NCBI GenBank assembly: GCA_947385955.1
Contig: CANDNA010000025.1
Coordinates: 1 to 50,062 of the forward strand
Direction: 5' to 3'
Origin: an uncultured Clostridia bacterium
GTDB taxonomy: Bacteria; Bacillota; Clostridia; Lachnospirales; Lachnospiraceae
Length of the DNA: 50,062 bases
The number at the start of each line of letters is the position of its first letter. Positions within the stretch are counted from its first letter, which is position 1. Positions 17,973 through 25,728 of this stretch are shown piece after piece. The translations under genes were made by a program, and so were the position numbers. The notes under the pieces are model-generated. The model saw nothing but the letters and a program-made list of their open reading frames with translations. It made no database searches and was not told the DNA's origin.

Positions 17973-18902
17973 ATGAAAACTGTTTATATGATAAATGGCT
18001 TTCTGGAAAGCGGAAAGTCGGAATTTATCCGTTATACACTGGAGCAGCCCTATTTCCGGATCCGGGAAAAGACACTTCTGATTCTCTGTGAGGAAGGCGA
18101 GGTGGAATTTGACGAAAAACTGTTGAAGAGCAGCCGGACAGCACTGGAGCTGATTGAGGAAGAGGCGGATTTTGTACCGGATAAGCTGATGGAGCTGGAA
18201 AAAAAGCACAAACCGGAACGGATTATCATTGAATACAACGGAATGTGGAATTTCAAAGAGATGAAACTGCCCCGGCACTGGCAGATAGAACAGCAGATTA
18301 CTACCATCGATGCTTCCACATTTCCCATGTATTATACCAATATGCGTTCCCTGCTGGCAGAGATGCTCCGTAACTCAGAGCTGATTATTTTTAACCGCTG
18401 CGACGGTATCGGGGATTTAAGCAGCTATAAACGGAATGTGAAGGCGATCAATCAGAAGGCGGAAATTGTTTTTGAAGATGAAAATGGGGAGGTCAATGCC
18501 ATTATGGAGGATGAACTGCCCTATGATCTGAAGCAGGATATATTGGAACTGGACAATACCGGATATGGGGTATGGTATCTGGATGCGCTGGACCATGCAG
18601 AGCGGTATACGGACAAACAGATGGTTTTTACGGCTATGGTACTGAAACCGAAGGGGTTCCCGGAAGATTATTTCGTACCGGGCAGGATGGCCATGACCTG
18701 CTGTGCGGATGATATGGCATTTCTGGGCTTTGCCTGTGAATATGAGGGGGCCGGAGGGCTGCGTGAGCGGGACTGGGTCCGTGTCCGGGCTGTAATGCGC
18801 TGGGAGTACTGGGCGGATTATGACGGAGAAGGGCCGGTACTCCATGCGGTTTCCGTGGAGCCGTGTGAGGCGCCGGAGAAGGAGATTATTGATTTTTCAT
18901 AA
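17973..18902 (+). CDS. G3E GTPase fused to a YcgQ/TIGR03943-like C-terminal domain
   Basis: The N-terminal 180 residues form a divergent CobW-like GTPase domain with the P-loop MINGFLESGKSEF, but the CxCC metal motif is missing and the position reads differently. Residues about 225-309 (FVPGRMAMTCCADDMAFLGF and following) resemble the C-terminal domain of YcgQ/TIGR03943 proteins, which are usually membrane partners of CobW proteins in zinc-related operons. The start uses AAAGGAG five bases from the ATG; the in-frame start at 17922 has no site. The gene lies 59 bases after the first CobW gene. The pair probably works together in metal trafficking; the exact metal and the role of the fused domain are inferred. 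Confidence 0.75.
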   Translation: MKTVYMINGFLESGKSEFIRYTLEQPYFRIREKTLLILCEEGEVEFDEKLLKSSRTALELIEEEADFVPDKLMELEKKHKPERIIIEYNGMWNFKEMKLPRHWQIEQQITTIDASTFPMYYTNMRSLLAEMLRNSELIIFNRCDGIGDLSSYKRNVKAINQKAEIVFEDENGEVNAIMEDELPYDLKQDILELDNTGYGVWYLDALDHAERYTDKQMVFTAMVLKPKGFPEDYFVPGRMAMTCCADDMAFLGFACEYEGAGGLRERDWVRVRAVMRWEYWADYDGEGPVLHAVSVEPCEAPEKEIIDFS

Positions 18903-18935
18903 GAGGATTCTGGCGTCAGAATCGCGGGAGAAAAG

Positions 18936-19700
18936 ATGGCAACGGAGAAAGAGCTGGAGCAGGCAGGGAAGCGTTTTCTTGAGCTGGCTGATAAGTGTTA
19001 CCGGCAGAACATATACTGTTTTACCGGTTTTCTGGATATGGCGGAACTGAATGTCTTTTATAGGATAAGGCGGGAGACTGCCCATGTGCCCTGTACGGTA
19101 TTTGGCGGAAATGCAGGATGTGAAAGGCAGATGGTCCGGTTTGGCAGTGAGGAAATGCTGGGATATGAAGTCCCTTTTCCGATTATGTGCCTGGAGATCG
19201 TTCCCCGGTCGGAGAAGTTTGCGGACCGGCTGACACACAGGGATTTTCTGGGAGCCTGCATGAATCTGGGAATTGAGCGGAGGACTTTGGGGGATATTAT
19301 CGTAAAGGACTTTGGCGCGTATCTGTACTGTACGGAAGAGATCGGTCCCTATATCATGGAAAATCTGAACAGAATCCGGCATACCAGTGTTGTCTGCAGG
19401 CAGTATACGGGGGAAGCGGACAGGCTGCAGCCGGTGCTGGAGGAGCGTTCCTGTCAGGTGTCCTCGGAACGTCTGGATGCGGTGATTGCCAAATCCCTGG
19501 GCCTGTCCAGAGAAAAAAGCACGCTTTTGTTCCGGGAGAAAAAAGTGTTTGTAAATGGGAGGCAGCAGGAGAGTGGAAGTTACGTACCCATGAAGGGAGA
19601 TGCGGTTACAGTACGGGGATATGGAAAATTTGTCTATCGCGGCCTGAGCCATATGACCAGAAAGGGTAAATGCAATATTGTGGTAGCGTTTTATGTGTAA
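18936..19700 (+). CDS. ylmH: YlmH-like S4-domain RNA-binding protein
   Basis: The 254-residue protein has the YlmH layout: an N-terminal region containing TGFLDMAEL and VFGGNAGCERQM, a middle domain with LGDIIVKDFGAYLYC, and a C-terminal S4 RNA-binding domain (about 180-240, RLDAVIAKSLGLSREKS to VTVRGYGKFVY). YlmH proteins are ribosome-associated and in Bacillus can act in ribosome quality control. The start is set by GGGAG five bases before the ATG. The usual neighbours (sepF/divIVA cell-division genes) are absent here; instead it sits after the CobW pair and overlaps the next gene by 8 bases. Confidence 0.85.
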   Translation: MATEKELEQAGKRFLELADKCYRQNIYCFTGFLDMAELNVFYRIRRETAHVPCTVFGGNAGCERQMVRFGSEEMLGYEVPFPIMCLEIVPRSEKFADRLTHRDFLGACMNLGIERRTLGDIIVKDFGAYLYCTEEIGPYIMENLNRIRHTSVVCRQYTGEADRLQPVLEERSCQVSSERLDAVIAKSLGLSREKSTLLFREKKVFVNGRQQESGSYVPMKGDAVTVRGYGKFVYRGLSHMTRKGKCNIVVAFYV

Positions 19701-20508
19701 GTGGCTTTTCTTTTTTTATCTGTACTGTTTTTTAGGCTGGTGCTTTGAATCTGCCTGGGTATCTGTAAGGACCGGCCATCCGGTGAACCGGGGATTTATG
19801 AGGGGGCCTTTTCTGCCGATCTATGGCAGCGGGGCATTGATGATGCTGGTGGTTTCCGCCCCGTTTCAGGAGAATATGGCGCTGACCTGGCTGGCAGGCT
19901 GTGTGGGGGCCACGTTACTGGAATATGTGACCGGTACGGTAACAGAACATTTATTCCGGGTCCGCTACTGGGATTATTCAGGCAAATTTATGAATTTTCA
20001 GGGGCAGATCTGTCTCAGCTCCACCATTGCCTGGGGATTTCTGACGATTTTGATGACAGAGGTGATCCACAGGCCCATTGCGGAGCTGGCCGAAAGGATG
20101 CCTGTCGGGCTGCTGAACGGAGTGACGGCAGCCTTGAGTGTTTATGTGGCAGTGGATTTCGGCCTGTCTTTCCGGGCGGCCCTGGATATGCGGGATGTAC
20201 TGGACGGACTGGAGAGTGCGAAGCTGGAAATGGAACGGATGCAGGAACGGATGGATGCACTGCGCAGCGCTGCCGACAAAGTGCTGGCAGAAGAGCGGGA
20301 GGAGCTGCACAGGAAATTTCATCTGCTGCATGAGCGCCGCCTGCAGCTTCGGAATCTGAGTGATTTTTTCAGGCGCCGGCTGCTGTTTGACAATCCCGGC
20401 ATGATTTCCGCCAGATTCAAAAATGGGATGGAAGAATTGAAAGAGTCTGCCAGAGAGTACAGAAAAGAGTATATGGAACGATACAGAAATAAAGGCCGGA
20501 AGGGTTAG
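19693..20508 (+). CDS. CmpB-like (PF06541 type) integral membrane protein
   Basis: The 271-residue product begins with FLYCFLGWCFESAWVS, the signature of the putative ABC-transporter-type CmpB family common in Firmicutes, followed by about five hydrophobic segments up to residue 165. Residues about 166-215 are highly charged and heptad-like (LEMERMQERMDALRSAADKV), predicting a coiled coil on one side of the membrane. The family has no firm function. The start lies in the last codons of ylmH (8-base overlap), so it is the final gene of the long plus-strand train. Its stop overlaps the stop of the convergent PHP gene inside a hairpin. Confidence 0.75.
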   Translation: MCKWLFFFYLYCFLGWCFESAWVSVRTGHPVNRGFMRGPFLPIYGSGALMMLVVSAPFQENMALTWLAGCVGATLLEYVTGTVTEHLFRVRYWDYSGKFMNFQGQICLSSTIAWGFLTILMTEVIHRPIAELAERMPVGLLNGVTAALSVYVAVDFGLSFRAALDMRDVLDGLESAKLEMERMQERMDALRSAADKVLAEEREELHRKFHLLHERRLQLRNLSDFFRRRLLFDNPGMISARFKNGMEELKESAREYRKEYMERYRNKGRKG

Positions 20509-20525
20509 ATCCCGTTCCGGCTTTC
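20491..20525. terminator. Bidirectional terminator shared by convergent genes
   Basis: AAAGGCCGGAAGGG pairs with CCCGTTCCGGCTTT across a six-base loop, with a single bulged G. Each strand ends in a short T-run, so it can serve both the CmpB-like gene (plus) and the PHP gene (minus). The two stop codons overlap in its loop. Confidence 0.75.
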
Positions 20526-21317
20526 TTCGTATCGCTGTAAGGTGGTTTCGTCGTCTGCCCGGAGGGCTGCGGTCCGTTTGTGTCTGCGCAGCAGCTCAGA
20601 GCCTTTGTTATAAAACCAGAAAGAAAACACAAGTACCTGATTCATCTTTCCGATCTTTTCTCTGGTGGTCCCGTGATAGTAATAGCCGCCGGTTTCAGTG
20701 GTATTTCCTGAAAGGATGTAATTGATCAGATCCGTTTCCGAGCGGATGTCATCGGAAAAACAGGTATAGGCAGTTCCCACACAATCCGGACGGTGAGAAT
20801 CGCTGCCGCCGAATCCGGGTTTCCCATAGGCCTGTGCCAGTATGGAAGCGCCCTCATTGCTGGCTTCCGGCTCACAGGAATTAAACGTTTCCACAAAATC
20901 AAAGCGTTCCAGTACTGATTTCTGTTTCCGGAAGCGGCGGTTATTGGTCAGACTCAGAAACCGTTCCCCGCAGGGATGGGCCGGTCCCAGGATGCCGCCG
21001 TGCCGGTGTACGATATCGATCAGCACATTGACAGGCATGCCCCGCAGCTCAATCAGCGGTACCTTTACACCAGTAGGAAGGATTACCAGAATATGTCCGG
21101 CGTCAATGGTGTCATATTCAATTCCTTTCAGCACCACAAAATCTGACGGCATTTCGTCACGGTGATTTTTCCAGTAACGGTATCCGTTGTAGGAATTGTG
21201 GTCTGATACCAGCATACCATGAATGCCCTGCTCCTTCAGCAGTTCGATGTATTTTGCAATGGGCACCTTGCCGTCCAGGGAGCCCTCTTTCGTATGACAA
21301 TGCATGTCTATTTTCAT
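20505..21317 (-). CDS. PHP-domain phosphoesterase
   Basis: The 270-residue protein is a PHP-fold metal-dependent phosphoesterase. The N-terminal metal motif MHCHTKEGS (HxH), SDHNSYNGY, the central PAHPCGERF and the closing GGSDSHRPD are all visible and in order. Such stand-alone PHP proteins hydrolyse phosphate esters of small molecules or nucleotides; the substrate here is unknown. It is convergent with the CmpB-like gene, overlapping it by 4 bases, and follows the AraC regulator on the same strand after a gap that holds its own promoter. Confidence 0.88.
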   Translation of the reverse strand: MKIDMHCHTKEGSLDGKVPIAKYIELLKEQGIHGMLVSDHNSYNGYRYWKNHRDEMPSDFVVLKGIEYDTIDAGHILVILPTGVKVPLIELRGMPVNVLIDIVHRHGGILGPAHPCGERFLSLTNNRRFRKQKSVLERFDFVETFNSCEPEASNEGASILAQAYGKPGFGGSDSHRPDCVGTAYTCFSDDIRSETDLINYILSGNTTETGGYYYHGTTREKIGKMNQVLVFSFWFYNKGSELLRRHKRTAALRADDETTLQRYEESRNGI

Positions 21318-21373
21318 AATTTGTTTTTTCCCTTATATCAGTTCCGGTATACAAACCGAATATTTATAAAAAT

Positions 21374-21402
21374 ATTATAAATTATCCGAAAAAAGAATAC
21401 AA
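21374..21402 (-). promoter_or_regulatory. Probable promoter of the PHP gene
   Basis: On the minus strand TATAAT (21379-21374) is preceded by 17 bases and TTGTAT (21402-21397), a weak -35. It lies about 55 bases upstream of the PHP start in a very AT-rich gap. Confidence 0.5.
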
Positions 21403-21446
21403 TGCATCATTTGGACAAATTTGCGTTATTTTTGCTTTTCGGAGGG

Positions 21447-22307
21447 TTATCTGACTGGTTTTCCGCCTGCGTGTTCATTTCTCCACTGTCTGGGGGAAAT
21501 GTTGTAAACATTTTTGAAGGCTCTGGAAAAGTGGAGCTGATTGGGATATCCTACCGCATTGCCGATGTCGGCAATGGACAATTCTGTCAGCTTGAGCAGT
21601 TCGGTGGCTTTTGTCATACGGTAAGCGATCAGAAATTCCTGAGGGGATTTTCCCATAGCTTCCCGGAAGATTTTACCGAAATAGCTGCGGTTTAAGCAGC
21701 AGGATGCGGCAATATCCTCTACCGTAATATCATTTTGAAAATTTTGTTCAATAAAGGAAAAGGCTTCTTTGATATAAAAATCCCGCAGACGGGTTCCTCT
21801 GTGTACATGTGCGGAGGTAGAAGAACGAATCAGGCTGTCAATGAAAAGATAGAGGTGCCCGATCAGATGGAAGGAAGATTCCTCACTGTGATTGACGATG
21901 TAGAGCATTTCGTTTTTCATGGTTTCCGCAATGTCTTTATAGTTTGCATGGTATACCGGATTGTCAGGGCAAAGGCCGGTCAGATCCAGGGTTTCCTTTG
22001 CACGCAGCCCGTCAAATTCGATCCACACGTATTCCCAGGGAATTTCCTGATCTGCAATATAGGTGCTGACCTGATTGGGAAACAGCATAAAGCCCTGTCC
22101 GCTTTTGATCTGGTAGGCTATGGAGTCACCCTTTGCATTGTTTGCAAACAATCTGCCTGTACCGGAAATGCAGTAGTGGAACAGATAGTGGTTCCGGGCT
22201 GCCGGACCGAAGGAGTGGGAGGGATCGCACTGCTCCCAGCCGAATTGATACAGTCCCATGTCAATAAAGTTTTCACTGGGAAAAACAGAAAAAATGACTT
22301 CACTCAT
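21447..22307 (-). CDS. AraC-family transcriptional regulator, likely of the alpha-galactoside operon
   Basis: The 286-residue protein has an N-terminal cupin-like ligand-binding domain (GQGFMLFPNQVSTY, YVWIEFDGL) and a C-terminal pair of helix-turn-helix motifs (about 190-280): DITVEDIAASCCLNRSYFGK and LSIADIGNAVGYPNQLHFSR, ending with the AraC pattern FKNVYNISPRQWR. It resembles MsmR/RafR-type activators. The start is the ATG at 22307 with GAGG upstream; a TTG six bases earlier is less likely. It is divergent from the sugar ABC operon across a 259-base gap, the usual arrangement for an activator sensing melibiose, raffinose or a similar alpha-galactoside. Confidence 0.9.
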   Translation of the reverse strand: MSEVIFSVFPSENFIDMGLYQFGWEQCDPSHSFGPAARNHYLFHYCISGTGRLFANNAKGDSIAYQIKSGQGFMLFPNQVSTYIADQEIPWEYVWIEFDGLRAKETLDLTGLCPDNPVYHANYKDIAETMKNEMLYIVNHSEESSFHLIGHLYLFIDSLIRSSTSAHVHRGTRLRDFYIKEAFSFIEQNFQNDITVEDIAASCCLNRSYFGKIFREAMGKSPQEFLIAYRMTKATELLKLTELSIADIGNAVGYPNQLHFSRAFKNVYNISPRQWRNEHAGGKPVR

Positions 22308-22566
22308 ACACAACCTCTTCTTTCAAAATAGAAAAATCTGCCGGTGTCAAATTGTCTTTCGACCGAGGCTGAAAATGGTGCTTTACAGGCCGTATATATC
22401 CATGTAATAAGACAATACAGTTATTATATACCAAAATGCCGTACGACTTCAATCTAAATGAAAAAAAGCAGCATAAAGGAATAAAATGTCCGATATGGAG
22501 CTATTTATCGATGGTATATTGGTATATTATAATGTTTTTATCAAAGAAAGGAGAAGAGAAAATGCT
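22308..22566. promoter_or_regulatory. Divergent regulatory region between AraC regulator and sugar operon
   Basis: This 259-base AT-rich gap must hold both promoters. On the plus strand TATAAT stands at 22528-22533 with a weak TTATCG 17 bases upstream. Overlapping it is a direct repeat GGTATATT GGTATATT (22513-22528), a plausible AraC-type half-site pair. GGAG for the binding-protein gene is at 22550-22553. No terminator or riboswitch was seen. Confidence 0.5.
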
Positions 22567-23859
22567 ATGAAAAGAAAAACAATAACATTTTTAAAGCTGG
22601 CATTGTGCGGTATGATGACTTCGTTCGCTGTGACGGGATGCGGATCTTCGGCAGATACCGGAAAAACGGAAATTGAGATCGTGCAGTATAAACCGGAAGC
22701 GGCAAATTATTTTGCCACAGTGGAAGAAGAATTCAATGCGACCCATGATGACATCCATCTGACAATCAGTTCTCCCAACGATGCAATGACGATTTTGAGA
22801 ACCAGATTCATCAGAGAAGACTATCCGGATATCATCGGGATAGGAGGGGATATTAACTATTCCTATTTTGTGGACGCTGACATCTTATCTGACGTTTCAG
22901 ACTATCCGGGCCTTCAGAATATCAAGCAGGCTTATATTGATATTGATGAAGCACTGGAGTTTGTTCCCAAGGACGGTACCTTTGCAGTGCCTTATGTAGC
23001 CAATGCAGCCGGTGTCCTTTACAATCGGGACATGTTCCAGGAACATGGATGGGAAATCCCGGAAACCTGGGAGGAACTGAATGCGCTCTGTGATGCGATT
23101 CAGGCAGAAGGCATTCTTCCTTTTTATTTTGGTTTCAAGGATACATGGACCTGTCTGGCTCCCTGGAATGCTATGGCAGTAGACCTTTCCCCGTCAGATA
23201 CGACCAAGCAGGTCAACCGGGGACAGACTACATTTTCCGCAGAGTACAGAGAACTGTCGGAGCGGTACCTGTCTCTGCTTCAGTATGGACCCAAGGATCC
23301 CTTTGCTTACAATTATAATGATGCCTGCACCGCCTTTGCAAGAGGCGAATCTGCCATGTATCCCATCGGCAGTTATGCAGTGCCGCAGATCCTGTCAGTC
23401 AATCCGGATCTGAATGTAGACTCTTTTGTGATGCCTGCAAGTGATACAAAGGACGGCAATACACTGAACTCCGGTATTGACCTGCAGTTTTGTGTGACGG
23501 CAGACTGTCCCAATAAGGAAGCTGCTTATGAAGTACTGGACTTTTTGCTGGCAGATGAGAATCTTCAGAAATATATTGATGCACAGAATGCGGTTCCCTG
23601 CAAAGAGGGAGCATTTAAACTGGCTCCCATGCTGGATGGTATGTCAGAATATATTGCGGCAGGCAATATGACAGACTATCAGGATCACTATTATCCGTCA
23701 GAAATGGCAGTGGATGCACAGCTTCAGACCTTCCTGTTGAACAAAGATGTGGACGCTTTCCTGACCAAATTTGATACAGACTGGCTGCGGTATAACAGAG
23801 ACATTATCCGTATGGTGCAGGAGTATGAAAAAGAACACGGATCGACAGGTGCACAGTAG
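22567..23859 (+). CDS. Sugar ABC transporter substrate-binding lipoprotein
   Basis: The 430-residue protein has a lipoprotein signal peptide with AVTGC (lipidated Cys25) and a cluster B type sugar-binding fold (YFATVEEEFNATH, NRDMFQEHGWEIPETWEEL, ARGESAMYPIGSYAV). It captures an oligosaccharide outside the cell, likely raffinose/melibiose or another alpha-galactoside given the GH36 enzyme in the operon. I chose this ATG because the signal peptide begins MKRK; an ATG 81 bases upstream would add an unlikely N-terminus. GGAG is 13 bases away, and an out-of-frame ATG CTA TGA lies between. Confidence 0.9.
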   Translation: MKRKTITFLKLALCGMMTSFAVTGCGSSADTGKTEIEIVQYKPEAANYFATVEEEFNATHDDIHLTISSPNDAMTILRTRFIREDYPDIIGIGGDINYSYFVDADILSDVSDYPGLQNIKQAYIDIDEALEFVPKDGTFAVPYVANAAGVLYNRDMFQEHGWEIPETWEELNALCDAIQAEGILPFYFGFKDTWTCLAPWNAMAVDLSPSDTTKQVNRGQTTFSAEYRELSERYLSLLQYGPKDPFAYNYNDACTAFARGESAMYPIGSYAVPQILSVNPDLNVDSFVMPASDTKDGNTLNSGIDLQFCVTADCPNKEAAYEVLDFLLADENLQKYIDAQNAVPCKEGAFKLAPMLDGMSEYIAAGNMTDYQDHYYPSEMAVDAQLQTFLLNKDVDAFLTKFDTDWLRYNRDIIRMVQEYEKEHGSTGAQ

Positions 23860-23877
23860 GAAAGGAGAAGAGAAACA

Positions 23878-24738
23878 ATGAAAAATGACAGACAACGAAC
23901 ATTTTTAATGATTACGATTCCCATTCTGGCGCTGTTTATCTGCTTCAATACGATTCCGCTGATTCGGGGTGTAATCTACAGCTTTACCAATTTCAAGGGA
24001 TTCGGCAGCTATAGCTGGGTGGGTATCCGCAACTATATTGATCTGTTTTCGGACGGACGTGTGGGGAAATCTTATCTGTTTACCTTTAAACTTGCTATCG
24101 TAACCACCATCGTAGTCAATGTGCTGAGCCTGGTTCTGGCGCTGGCGCTGAACAGCAAGATCCGTGCCAAGAGCTTTTTCCGCGGCGCATACTTCCTTCC
24201 CAATATTCTGGGTGCGCTGGTAGTGGGTTATATTTTTAACTATTTCTTTACATATATCCTTCCGGCAGTGGCAGAAATGATGGGAATGAATTCCACCAGT
24301 ATCCTGTCGGATCCGAAATCTGCCTGGATCGGTATTGTGGTGGTATGCGCATGGCAGGCGATTGCAATGAATACGATTATTTATATTTCCGGTCTGCAGA
24401 CTGTGCCGGAGGATGTATATGAAGCAGGCGGCCTGGATGGGGCAACCGGCTGGAAGCAGTTCAAATATCTGACGTTCCCGCTGATCATTCCGTTCTTTTC
24501 CATCAATATGGTGCTTTGCGTGAAAAACTTCCTGATGGTATTTGATCAGATCATGGCATTGACAAAGGGCGGCCCTGCACAGAGTACAGAATCCGTTTCC
24601 TACCTGATTTACAACAATGGTATGTCCGGCGGACAGTTTGGTTTCCAGAGTGCCAATGCAGTGGTATTCTTTATTCTGATTGTATGTGTATCGGTTGCAC
24701 AGATGAAATTTGCAAACAGTAAGGAGGAACAGTTATGA
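23878..24738 (+). CDS. Sugar ABC transporter permease (MalF/MsmF type)
   Basis: This 286-residue protein has about six membrane helices and the cytoplasmic EAA loop EAGGLDGATGWKQFKYLTFP near residue 182, which docks the ATPase. With the downstream permease it forms the heteromeric channel of a carbohydrate uptake (CUT1) transporter. It begins 18 bases after the binding-protein stop with a GGAG site. Its stop overlaps the next start by 4 bases. Confidence 0.93.
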   Translation: MKNDRQRTFLMITIPILALFICFNTIPLIRGVIYSFTNFKGFGSYSWVGIRNYIDLFSDGRVGKSYLFTFKLAIVTTIVVNVLSLVLALALNSKIRAKSFFRGAYFLPNILGALVVGYIFNYFFTYILPAVAEMMGMNSTSILSDPKSAWIGIVVVCAWQAIAMNTIIYISGLQTVPEDVYEAGGLDGATGWKQFKYLTFPLIIPFFSINMVLCVKNFLMVFDQIMALTKGGPAQSTESVSYLIYNNGMSGGQFGFQSANAVVFFILIVCVSVAQMKFANSKEEQL

Positions 24739-25580
24739 CGGAGAAAAAATCGCTTAAAGTGTCCGTATACGGTCCGATGGTGTTTTTGATTCTCGGCCTT
24801 TCCACGATCATATTTCCGCTTTATATGACAGTGATGATCGCATTCAAGCAGCCTTCGGAAATGACCAACAGCATCAGCGGCATCCTGTCCCTGCCTAAGA
24901 CATGGAGCCTTTCCAACTTCAGAGAAGCGATGGTAGTGACTGACTTCTGGCGTTCTCTTGGCAACAGCCTTTTGATTACAGCCGTTACCGTGGCATTGTC
25001 TCTGGCGCTGCATTCCCTGATGGGTTATGCGCTGGGCAGAAACAAAGCCCACAGCAAATTTTACAGCTTTGTATATCTGTTTATTGTCAGCGGTATGTTT
25101 GTTCCGTTTGCAATTCTGATGATGCCGCTGGCAAAACAGACGGCGGAACTGCATCTTGCAAATTGGGCTGGCGTTATTATCCTGTATGTGGTATTCTATA
25201 TGCCAATGAATATACTTTTGTATTCCGGCTATCTGGTAAACATTCCGATTGCACTGGAAGAGGCAGCGCGGGTGGACGGCGCTTCCACCTGGACCACCTA
25301 CTGGAAAATTATTTTCCCGATCATGAAACCGATGCATGCAACCGTTGCCGTACTGACAGCACTGGCTGTATGGAACGACGTAATGACACCGCTGGTCATT
25401 ATGGCAGGTTCCGGCAAGAACACACTGCCTCTGGCACAGCTTAATTTCCAGTCTCAGTTCGGAACCAATTACAATCTGGCGTTTGCTTCTTATTTGCTGT
25501 CACTGATTCCGATTCTGATTTTCTATGTAATCTGCCAGAAACAGATTCTGAACGGTGTGGTAAACGGAGCGGTAAAATAA
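24735..25580 (+). CDS. Sugar ABC transporter permease (MalG/MsmG type)
   Basis: The second permease, 281 residues, has six predicted helices and the EAA loop EAARVDGASTWTTYWKIIFP near residue 175. The MalG-type pattern (NSLLITAVTVALSL, LGRNKA) marks it as the shorter partner. AAGGAGG lies eight bases before its ATG and the start overlaps the previous stop. No ATPase gene is present in the operon, so the transporter must borrow a multi-sugar ATPase of MsmX type encoded elsewhere. Confidence 0.93.
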   Translation: MTEKKSLKVSVYGPMVFLILGLSTIIFPLYMTVMIAFKQPSEMTNSISGILSLPKTWSLSNFREAMVVTDFWRSLGNSLLITAVTVALSLALHSLMGYALGRNKAHSKFYSFVYLFIVSGMFVPFAILMMPLAKQTAELHLANWAGVIILYVVFYMPMNILLYSGYLVNIPIALEEAARVDGASTWTTYWKIIFPIMKPMHATVAVLTALAVWNDVMTPLVIMAGSGKNTLPLAQLNFQSQFGTNYNLAFASYLLSLIPILIFYVICQKQILNGVVNGAVK

Positions 25581-25623
25581 AGCAGCACAATTTATGTTAT
25601 TTACAGTTTTACAGGTATCTGTG

Positions 25624-25690
25624 GGATGCTTTTGCGGCATCCTTTACAGATAAAGTCACAGGAATATGGCTCCGCCGGCTTCGGCGGAGC
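25624..25690 (+). promoter_or_regulatory. Two intercistronic hairpins before the alpha-galactosidase gene
   Basis: Between the permease and the alpha-galactosidase, GGATGC/GCATCC (25624-25642) forms a small hairpin followed by CTTT, and GCTCCGCC/GGCGGAGC (25669-25690) forms a perfect 8-bp GC-rich stem without a T-run. They may protect mRNA ends or partly terminate, setting different levels for transporter and enzyme. Confidence 0.5.
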
Positions 25691-25728
25691 TGTCTGTGCA
25701 AAATCTGATTGAAAGAAGGAGAACATGC

